Source: Oscillospiraceae bacterium
GTDB taxonomy: Bacteria > Bacillota > Clostridia > Oscillospirales > Oscillospiraceae
Reading direction: 5' to 3'
Assembly: GCA_015067765.1 (NCBI GenBank)
Contig: SVLV01000001.1
Location: 97,243-161,242, forward strand
Length of the DNA stretch: 64,000 nucleotides
A model generated the notes under the pieces. It ran no database searches. It saw only the letters and a program-made list of their open reading frames with translations, and was not told where the DNA came from. The translations under genes and the position numbers were made by a program. Shown piece after piece: positions 33,172 through 39,785 of this stretch. How positions within the stretch are numbered: the first letter of the stretch is position 1; every line of letters starts with the position of its first letter.

Positions 33172-34539
33172 TTATCTGCGGCGACCGCGGCCACGATAAG
33201 CGCGGTTACGGTACCGGCGGCGGGAACTGCCATAGCGGCGGTTGCGGCCGGCCAGACGCCACCACAGGAAGATGGCTGCGATCAGCAGAACGATGGCGAT
33301 CGTCAAAATCTGCACCAGACGCTGGGAGAAGAACTGGACGATGGCATGCTGGGCGACCAACAGACTGGATGCCTTCACATCATCCAGGGCCAGCAGAGGA
33401 ACTGTGGCACAGACCTGTCCGTTATACTGGAAGGAGAGCTCACCTACCACATCCCCCTTGGTGATAGGCGCCTGAATGGTATCGCTGACCAGAGTGACGG
33501 TACGCTCTACCTGTGCCGGATCCATATCCTTGGGAAGAAGAGCCTGCGTGTCCTTCTGAGGATGGGCCATGACACAGTTGGTATCCTTGGACAGGGAGAC
33601 GGGAACCTCCTGGATCAGATCCTCCTTTTCCGCTACGGTCTTATAAGTGAACTGGTCAAAGCCGTAGTCAAAGAGACGGGAGGTCTCATAAAAGCTCATG
33701 ACCTTGGTGCCCTGAGGCGTTTCGCCCTGTGCGGCGGCGCCGAGAATCACACTGATCAGGCGGCGGCTGCCCCGGACAGCGGAGGAGACCAGGCAGTTAC
33801 CGGCATCGGAAGTGGAACCGGTCTTGATTCCCTCGGCGCCGTCATAGAGATAACCCAGTGCACGCCAGTTGGAGATGAGGTAGTTGGTGGAGTGCAGCAC
33901 CCGCTCCTGCGGTGTCTTATTGGTGGGGGGCACGGTATAGGACTTGCTGCCGCAGATGGTCATAAACAGGACATGTTTCATGGCCTCGCGGGTCACCAGA
34001 TACACATCCCAGGCACTGCTGTAGTGCTGCGGATCGTGCAGACCGGTGGTATTGACATAGTGGCTGTTCTCGCAGCCCAGCTCCGCGGCACGGGCATTCA
34101 TGCGATCCACAAAGGTGCTGACAGAGCCGGTGACCGCCTCGGCCAGAATGTTGCAAGCCTCATTGGCGGACTGAACCAACATGCAGTACAGCAGCTGCTC
34201 CACCGTCAGGATCTCTCCTTCTTCGATACCGGCGGTGCTGCCATCCTCAGCCAGCCCCACCAGTGCGGTGGCGGAGGTGGTAACATTCTGGGTCAGGGAC
34301 AGCTCGCCCCGGTTGATGGCTTCAATGACCAGCAGAGCAGTCATCACCTTGGTGATACTGGCAGGAAACAGTTCCTCGTGGATGTTCTCCTGATAGAGCA
34401 CCAATCCGCTGCCCTCGTCCACCAGCAAGGCGGCTTTGGCTTCCACATCAATGGGTTCCAAAGCCTGTGCGGGGGTCAGGCAGAGGGAGGTCATTAGGAC
34501 CACGGCTAAAAAAACAGACACAATACGACAAATTTTCAT
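33172..34539 (-). CDS. D-alanyl-D-alanine carboxypeptidase (PBP5/DacF family)
   Basis: This 455-residue exported peptidoglycan enzyme removes the terminal D-Ala from stem peptides. A signal peptide ends near AQA (26). The penicillin-binding motifs are S61-I-T-K64 (SxxK), QSANEA (SxN) and IKTGSTSDAGNC (KTG). A PBP5-type C-terminal beta domain follows. A membrane helix then comes near the end (ILTIAIVLLIAAIFLWWRL), with a short cytoplasmic tail holding 13 arginines in about 25 residues. The tail is unusual, since most PBP5 proteins end in an amphipathic helix. It may drive sporulation or growth-phase wall trimming. Confidence 0.92.
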   Translation of the reverse strand: MKICRIVSVFLAVVLMTSLCLTPAQALEPIDVEAKAALLVDEGSGLVLYQENIHEELFPASITKVMTALLVIEAINRGELSLTQNVTTSATALVGLAEDGSTAGIEEGEILTVEQLLYCMLVQSANEACNILAEAVTGSVSTFVDRMNARAAELGCENSHYVNTTGLHDPQHYSSAWDVYLVTREAMKHVLFMTICGSKSYTVPPTNKTPQERVLHSTNYLISNWRALGYLYDGAEGIKTGSTSDAGNCLVSSAVRGSRRLISVILGAAAQGETPQGTKVMSFYETSRLFDYGFDQFTYKTVAEKEDLIQEVPVSLSKDTNCVMAHPQKDTQALLPKDMDPAQVERTVTLVSDTIQAPITKGDVVGELSFQYNGQVCATVPLLALDDVKASSLLVAQHAIVQFFSQRLVQILTIAIVLLIAAIFLWWRLAGRNRRYGSSRRRYRNRAYRGRGRRR

Positions 34540-34716
34540 ATTTCTTTTTCTCCATCTATGGTATCATAGGCATATCAGTAGGAAAGGAACGGAAAATATA
34601 CCATTTTCCGGAATCATGTGGTATGATGTGACTAGATAGGATGCATGAGGTTGACATAACTGCATGCAAGTAAATAGACACAGATATTATATGCAATTTT
34701 GCAGAGGGAGTCAACA

Positions 34717-35082
34717 GTGAGGAAGCTGGGAAAGATCACATATACAGAAAAAGTTTTGCTGCTGATGACGGCGGTTTTCCTGTTGTCCCTGTTGGTGGTG
34801 TATCTGCTTCCTCCGGAAGGTGTGGGACATGGATATGAGATCACCACGCAGCTGCAGCAGGATGCGGATCCCGGCGAAAAACCGCTGAATGTCAATACCG
34901 CCACAGAGGTGGAACTGGATGCAGTGGATGGGATCGGGCCGGTGCTGGCCGGGAGAATCGTAGAGTACCGGCAGGAGCACGGACCTTTTCGGAAGATGGA
35001 GGATCTGCTGGCAGTGGACGGAATCGGAGAAAAGACATTGGATATTCTGCGAGAGCAGATTATTTTGGAGGATCAGGCATGA
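34717..35082 (+). CDS. comEA: ComEA-like helix-hairpin-helix DNA-binding membrane protein
   Basis: This protein of about 121 residues has a single N-terminal membrane helix (VLLLMTAVFLLSLLVVYLL) and a C-terminal ComEA domain with two helix-hairpin-helix motifs (NVNTATEVELDAVDGIGPVLAGRIVEYR; MEDLLAVDGIGEKTLDIL). ComEA binds incoming double-stranded DNA outside the membrane during natural transformation. This copy lacks the long SLBB-linker form and is not next to comEC, so a DNA-uptake role is uncertain. GTG 34717 has GAGGGAG just upstream. Its last 4 bp overlap the response regulator start. Confidence 0.85.
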   Translation: MRKLGKITYTEKVLLLMTAVFLLSLLVVYLLPPEGVGHGYEITTQLQQDADPGEKPLNVNTATEVELDAVDGIGPVLAGRIVEYRQEHGPFRKMEDLLAVDGIGEKTLDILREQIILEDQA

Positions 35083-35780
35083 AAATTTTGGTGGTAGACG
35101 ATGAAAAGCTGTTGGTGAAGGGCATCACCTTTAACCTGCAGCAGGAGGGCTATCAGGTTACTGCGGCCTATAATGGAGCAGAGGCGCTGGAACTGGCAAA
35201 AAAAGAGGAGTTTGACCTGATCATTCTGGATTTGATGATGCCGGTGCTGTCCGGAAGTGATGCCTGCATGAAGATTCGAGAGTTTTCCGATGTGCCTATT
35301 ATCATGCTGACGGCCCGCAGCGAAGATGCCGATAAGATTATGGGCTTTGCCTGCGGTGCAGATGACTATGTGACCAAGCCTTTCAACATTTTGGAACTGA
35401 AGGCGCGGATCCGTGCACTGCTGCGTCGGTCCGGCAGCGGACAGCAGAAAGAAACGGCCGCATCCCGCCTGACGGTGGGGGGTCTGACCCTGGATATGGA
35501 GCAGCGAGTGGCCATCCGGGAGGGGCAGATCATCGATTTGACTGCCAAGGAGTATGATCTGCTGGAGTTGCTGATGAAAAATCCCAGACGCGTATACAGC
35601 CGCGAGACGCTGATGGATCTGGTGTGGGGCTATGCCTATGCCGGGGATTATCGGACGGTGGATGTACATGTGCGGCGTCTGCGGGAGAAACTGGAACATA
35701 TTCCGGCCCAGCCGGAGTTCATCATAACAAAGTGGGGAGTGGGTTATTATTTTAAAGGGGAAAGCCAGCCTGCAATTTAA
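35079..35780 (+). CDS. OmpR/PhoB-family response regulator
   Basis: This 233-residue two-component regulator has a receiver domain with the D7-D8 acidic pair, phosphoacceptor D51 in LIILDLMMP, the LTAR switch and the TKPF lysine. It is followed by a winged-helix DNA-binding domain (about 130-228; LTAKEYDLLELLMKNPRRVYSRETLMDLVWGY, DYRTVDVHVRRLREKLE). It pairs with the histidine kinase just downstream. Its ATG overlaps comEA by 4 bp, and the kinase frame opens before its stop. Its regulon is unknown; comEA and the GerMN lipoprotein in the same operon hint at an envelope or sporulation link. Confidence 0.93.
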   Translation: MKILVVDDEKLLVKGITFNLQQEGYQVTAAYNGAEALELAKKEEFDLIILDLMMPVLSGSDACMKIREFSDVPIIMLTARSEDADKIMGFACGADDYVTKPFNILELKARIRALLRRSGSGQQKETAASRLTVGGLTLDMEQRVAIREGQIIDLTAKEYDLLELLMKNPRRVYSRETLMDLVWGYAYAGDYRTVDVHVRRLREKLEHIPAQPEFIITKWGVGYYFKGESQPAI

Positions 35781-37167
35781 GTTTGGTCTGAGCTACGCCG
35801 CCATTATTGTGGTGGTGCTGATCCTGCTGAATACCTACCCGCTTCTGGTATCGCAGGACCTGGTCTTTCACTCCAAAGAGAGTGCACTGGCCAGCAGCAC
35901 GAAGGTGCTGGAGTCGGCGCTGACCGGTTTGGAGGAACTGACCGAAGAGAATGTCGGCAAGGCCATGGAGAGATTGGATCAGCTGAATGTGTCCCGTGTT
36001 CTGGTGACCGATCTGGACGGGCAGGTGCTCTATGACAGTCGTGAGACCGAAAATGCCCGGGGAATGTATGTGTTCTATACGGAGATCGTGCAGGCTCTGC
36101 GGGGAAACGATGCCTTTTTCTGTCGGTATGACGGGCAGGCATTTGTCAGCCGTGCAGCCTCGCCGGTGGTGTTTCGCAGCCGCGTGGTGGGCGCGGTCTA
36201 TGCCTATGAATATGATACGGAGCAGGCGACACTGCTGGAAAACCTGCAGGGGAACCTGATGAAAATCTCCGCTGTGGTGGCGGTGCTGGTGGTGCTGCTG
36301 AGTATGCTGCTCAGCCATAACATGACCCAGCGGATCCGCACACTGCTGCAGGCGATCCAGAATGTGCGTGAGGGTTCTTACAGTACCCGCGCACAGGTCA
36401 ACGGAACCGATGAGATCGCTCAGATCGCAACGGAGTTTAACCGGATGTCCGACCGCCTGCAGAAGACAGAGGATGCCAGACGCCGTTTTGTATCCGATGC
36501 CTCCCATGAGCTGAAGACCCCGCTGGCCGGCATTCGCCTGCTGACCGACTCCATTCTGCAGACGGAACATATGGAGGAGTCGATGGTGCGGGAATTTGTG
36601 CTGGATATCGGCCATGAGGCCCAGCGCCTCAGCCGCATCAGCGAAGATCTGCTGCGTTTGTCCCGGCTGGACAGTGATCAGGCAGAGCGGGCCTATCCGG
36701 TGAGGATGGAGCCTGTATTGAAGCGGGTGGTCCGTATGCTGCAGATGGTAGCGCAGAAACAGGAGATATCCCTGACCTATGAGGCGGATGAACGGGCAAT
36801 GGTGCTGGCAACAGAGGATGATATGCATCAGGTGCTCTACAATCTGATAGAAAACGGCATCAAGTATTCTGCCGCAGGCGGTGTGGTCCATACCCAACTG
36901 TGTGTGGAGGACAATGAGGTCGTAGCCCGTGTCAACGACAACGGCATCGGTATTCCGGAGGAGGATCGCCAGCACATCTTTGAGCGTTTCTACCGGGTGG
37001 ACAAAATGCGTTCCCGTGAGATCGGCGGCACCGGTCTGGGTCTGAGCATCGTGCGGGATACGGTGGAAAATCGTGGCGGACAAATTACGGTGGAACCACG
37101 GTCCGATGGCCCCGGCACGGTATTTACCGTGCGGCTGCCTCTGATGGAAGGAGGCGAGATTGCATGA
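35770..37167 (+). CDS. sensor histidine kinase (start codon unusual)
   Basis: This membrane kinase has TM1, an outside sensor domain, TM2 (VVAVLVVLLSMLL), HAMP, HisKA with the phospho-His in SHELKTPLAG, and an HATPase domain (NLIENGIKYS, NDNGIGIPEED, GGTGLGLSIV). The first ATG/GTG/TTG in frame (GTG 35809) falls inside TM1, whose hydrophobic stretch clearly begins upstream. The frame is open from 35728 without ATG, GTG or TTG. CTG 35770, 9 bases after AAAGGGG, is my best start; ATT 35746 or 35749 are alternatives. It partners the preceding regulator and overlaps it, so translation is coupled. Confidence 0.88.
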   Translation: MQFKFGLSYAAIIVVVLILLNTYPLLVSQDLVFHSKESALASSTKVLESALTGLEELTEENVGKAMERLDQLNVSRVLVTDLDGQVLYDSRETENARGMYVFYTEIVQALRGNDAFFCRYDGQAFVSRAASPVVFRSRVVGAVYAYEYDTEQATLLENLQGNLMKISAVVAVLVVLLSMLLSHNMTQRIRTLLQAIQNVREGSYSTRAQVNGTDEIAQIATEFNRMSDRLQKTEDARRRFVSDASHELKTPLAGIRLLTDSILQTEHMEESMVREFVLDIGHEAQRLSRISEDLLRLSRLDSDQAERAYPVRMEPVLKRVVRMLQMVAQKQEISLTYEADERAMVLATEDDMHQVLYNLIENGIKYSAAGGVVHTQLCVEDNEVVARVNDNGIGIPEEDRQHIFERFYRVDKMRSREIGGTGLGLSIVRDTVENRGGQITVEPRSDGPGTVFTVRLPLMEGGEIA

Positions 37168-38057
37168 AAAAATGCTTGCTTGCGGCAATATTGGGGCTGC
37201 TCCTGCTGCTGAACGGCTGTGCACCGATTCCGAAGGATCGGGAGGACATTCTGCATCTGTTTTATGAAGTGTCTATTCAGGAAGCCGGTGGCGGAGACGT
37301 CATTGAGAGTGTCCCGGTGGATTGGTCCGCACACAAGACGAAAGATACCCAGCAGCAGGCAGAGGAGATGCTTCGGCGCCTCCTGATGGGAGATCGGCAG
37401 GAGGGGTTACTGAGCCCGATGCCGGCAGGCACTATGCTGCGTGGCTGCCGTGTCAGCGGCGGAACGGTTTGGGTAGATTTTTCCAGTGCTTATGGGCAAC
37501 TGTCCGGCATGGAGCTGACGATTGCGGATTATTGTGTAACGCTGTCGCTGACCCAGCTGGCCGGTGTATATGCCGTGTGTATTACCGTCAATGGACAGGA
37601 ACTTCCTTATCGGGATGCCCAGCAGTTCACGGCGGCGGATGCTCTTTTGACCAGTTCGGAGGATGTGATGCGCTCTATGGTGGTGCGGCTCTATTTCCCG
37701 GATTCCTCCGGACAACTGCGGGTGGAGTCTCGCACACTGGCCATGTATGAGGGTGAAAGCCCGGTGCAGCACCTGCTGCAGGCGCTGCAGGATGGCCCCA
37801 CACAGGAGAATTTGACGGCGTTGCTGCCGGAGAACTTTGCGGCACTGGGAATCTGGATGGATGAGGAGATCTGCTGTCTGAATTTGGAGGCGCAGCAGCT
37901 GGAACAGCTGTCTCCCGTACAGATCGAGCGTATGCTGCGGGGCTTGACCATGTCCCTGGGCAGCATCAGTAGTGTCCGGGAGGTACAGTTCCTGGTGAAC
38001 GGAAAAATCCAAAAAGATCTGGCGGGAATTGATATTTCTCAGCCGATGAAGCCATAA
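37164..38057 (+). CDS. GerMN-domain lipoprotein
   Basis: This 297-residue lipoprotein has a signal peptide and lipobox LLNGC (C19), then two GerMN domains (about 60-160 and 175-285; for example VWVDFSSAYGQLSGMELTIADYCVTLSLTQLAGVYAV and SMVVRLYFPDSSGQLRVESRTL). GerMN domains occur in GerM, a sporulation and germination protein of Bacillus. They also occur in lipoproteins (LpqB-like) next to two-component systems, where they act as accessory sensors. Its ATG overlaps the kinase stop (ATGA), so it is most likely the kinase's extracytoplasmic partner. A terminator follows. Confidence 0.85.
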   Translation: MKKCLLAAILGLLLLLNGCAPIPKDREDILHLFYEVSIQEAGGGDVIESVPVDWSAHKTKDTQQQAEEMLRRLLMGDRQEGLLSPMPAGTMLRGCRVSGGTVWVDFSSAYGQLSGMELTIADYCVTLSLTQLAGVYAVCITVNGQELPYRDAQQFTAADALLTSSEDVMRSMVVRLYFPDSSGQLRVESRTLAMYEGESPVQHLLQALQDGPTQENLTALLPENFAALGIWMDEEICCLNLEAQQLEQLSPVQIERMLRGLTMSLGSISSVREVQFLVNGKIQKDLAGIDISQPMKP

Positions 38058-38060
38058 AAA

Positions 38061-38106
38061 GAAGGACCTCTTTCCGGTTTTGGCACCGGAAAGGGGTCCT
38101 TTTTTG
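38061..38106. terminator. bidirectional intrinsic terminator
   Basis: An AAGGACCTCTTTCCGG / CCGGAAAGGGGTCCTT stem is followed by TTTTT, with an A-rich flank opposite. It serves the convergent GerMN and AEC genes. Confidence 0.9.
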
Positions 38107-38112
38107 AAACAG

Positions 38113-39039
38113 TTATGCAAGGGTCATAGCCAGGCCCACGATTACGGGCATGGTCAATGCGGAGATCACTGTCTGCAGGGATACGACGCTGGCAGCCAGG
38201 GAGGGATCCCGCTCGAATTTCGCCGTCAGCATACTCAGCAGTGCGGCGGGAGGCGCGGCGGCACCGGCCACCATGGCGATCGAGAGGGTGTGATCCAACT
38301 TCAGAAGCAGACACAGGGCCAGTGCGGCGGTGGGCAGAACCAGCAGACGCAGAACCATACAAACCCAGGAGCTGACGCCCCGCAGCGCGCCCCGCAGATC
38401 GGCGTGGGACAGCTGATAGCCTACCACGATCATGGGAAGAGGGGTGTTCAGAGCGGAGAGCCAGGAGACAGGGGTATAAAGGATTTCGGGGAGGCTGATC
38501 TGCAGCAGATACAGGCTTACGGCCAGTGCCACACCGATAACACCGGGGTTGAGGAGAATAGTTTTGGGGGAGAGTTTCTGCTCCCGGCCGCCGATCAGGC
38601 GTACACCATAGGTCCAGCCCACGATATTGAAGATCAGCACAAAGGGAGAGCCGTAGAACACGCCGATGGTACCTAACAACGCTGTCTGCAGAGGGAAGGC
38701 CATGTAGCCGCAGTTGGAGAGGACGGTGGCAAAGCGCAGAGTGGAGCGGCGATGCTCGTCCGGATCGCGGACCAGCAGCTGGGCAGCCAGAATGTTGACC
38801 AGATGCAGAGCGATGGCGACCGGGATACCGATAAGGAAATTGTGAAGACTCTCTGCTTCAACCGGTCGCTGGAAGGCAATCACCAGCATGGAAGGGGCCA
38901 CCACGTACATCACCAAATTGCTGATGCCCTGGGCGGACTTGGCATTGAGCTTACCGATGCGGCCCAGAATAAAGCCTACGGCCACCAGAATAAATAACTG
39001 CAGAACCTGCTGGCCTACCAGCAGAAAGGATTCAAACAC
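38113..39039 (-). CDS. AEC-family (auxin efflux carrier-like) transporter
   Basis: This 308-residue protein has about ten membrane helices in two inverted halves. VGQQVLQLFILVAVGFILGRIGKLN opens it, and PLQTALLGTIGVFYGSPFVLIFNIV and SVVSLQTVISALTMPVIVGLA are typical AEC segments. Bacterial members export or exchange organic acids such as malate; the substrate here is unknown. Its start overlaps the end of the histidine-phosphatase gene by 8 bp, so it is the second gene of a two-gene minus-strand operon. Confidence 0.9.
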   Translation of the reverse strand: MFESFLLVGQQVLQLFILVAVGFILGRIGKLNAKSAQGISNLVMYVVAPSMLVIAFQRPVEAESLHNFLIGIPVAIALHLVNILAAQLLVRDPDEHRRSTLRFATVLSNCGYMAFPLQTALLGTIGVFYGSPFVLIFNIVGWTYGVRLIGGREQKLSPKTILLNPGVIGVALAVSLYLLQISLPEILYTPVSWLSALNTPLPMIVVGYQLSHADLRGALRGVSSWVCMVLRLLVLPTAALALCLLLKLDHTLSIAMVAGAAAPPAALLSMLTAKFERDPSLAASVVSLQTVISALTMPVIVGLAMTLA

Positions 39040-39625
39040 GGGAAGGACCTCCTTGTCCGAAAAATAGAAGCTTCCAGTTGCCGTTGCTGTATTCCAGCAC
39101 CGTCACGGAGGCATTTTCAATGCGAAGATGTTCCAGCAAAACAGGGGTGCCCAGCGCATGGCAGAGGAACTGGTGTACTGTGCCCTCGTGGCCCACGACC
39201 GCCACATGCTCCAGCTCGGTCTCCTGCTCCAGCTGGCCGAGAAAGGAGCCGATACGCGACTGCATCTGCTGCTGGGTCTCGCCGCCGAAACAGGCAAAGT
39301 CCTGCTGCTGTTCACAGTCCAGATACTGCTGGCCGTATTGGGCCATGCAATCTGCCAGCGGCATACCGGAGAGGCTGCCCACACAGATCTCCCGCAGCTG
39401 CGGTGTGCAGATGGGCTCCAGATAGGGGAAGATCTCCCGGGCAGTCTGCTGCGCGCGGCGCAGATCGCTGCTGTAGACCCGGTCAAAGGGGATCTCACGG
39501 AGAAGATCCCGGGTGCATCGTACCTGTGCAAGCCCCTGCTGGGAAAGAGGGACAGACTCCCAACCGGCGTATAGATCCAGGCGATTTGCCTCGCTCTGTC
39601 CATGGCGGATCACATAGACTTTCAC
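39032..39625 (-). CDS. histidine phosphatase family protein (phosphoglycerate mutase-like)
   Basis: This protein of about 197 residues has the RHG motif VYVIRHGQSEANRLDLYAGWE at its N-terminus (catalytic His), SSDLRRAQQTA (arginines), REICVGSLSG (Glu) and VVGHEGTVHQFLCHAL (second His). These define the histidine phosphatase superfamily; candidate activities include broad-specificity phosphatase, alpha-ribazole phosphatase or phosphoglycerate mutase, but the sequence does not decide. I start at GTG 39625 (with AAGGGGG upstream) because the RHG motif must lie near the N-terminus; ORF ATG 39694 would cover the promoter. The AEC gene follows with an 8-bp overlap. Confidence 0.87.
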   Translation of the reverse strand: MKVYVIRHGQSEANRLDLYAGWESVPLSQQGLAQVRCTRDLLREIPFDRVYSSDLRRAQQTAREIFPYLEPICTPQLREICVGSLSGMPLADCMAQYGQQYLDCEQQQDFACFGGETQQQMQSRIGSFLGQLEQETELEHVAVVGHEGTVHQFLCHALGTPVLLEHLRIENASVTVLEYSNGNWKLLFFGQGGPSRV

Positions 39626-39666
39626 GGTGCATACCCCCTTGTTCCGGCCATTTTGTGTACCTAAAA

Positions 39667-39694
39667 AGTTTATCACAAAAGACGGTGGTGTCAA
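39667..39694 (-). promoter_or_regulatory. promoter for the histidine phosphatase/AEC operon
   Basis: On the minus strand TTGACA (39689-39694) and TAAACT (39667-39672) are separated by 16 bp, with TG one base before the -10. Confidence 0.6.
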
Positions 39695-39706
39695 GGGTTT
39701 GGTGGG

Positions 39707-39735
39707 TTGTTTTGTGACACAAAATGACTTATAAT
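39707..39735 (+). promoter_or_regulatory. sigma-A-type promoter for polA
   Basis: TTGTTT at 39707 and TATAAT at 39730 are separated by 17 bp. It is divergent from the phosphatase promoter. Confidence 0.6.
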
Positions 39736-39785
39736 AAACAGGATACTATGAAGTTTTTCCCGATGGAAAAGCAGGAGGAAATGCT

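Noticed and set aside
33112..34497. 461-codon plus-strand open frame opposite the carboxypeptidase
   Set aside because: The minus strand carries SxxK, SxN and KTG motifs and a signal peptide, so the plus frame is a shadow.
34651..34690. Promoter for comEA from TTGACA at 34651
   Set aside because: No -10 hexamer lies at 16-18 bp; TATTAT at 34685 is too far away. The true promoter is unresolved.
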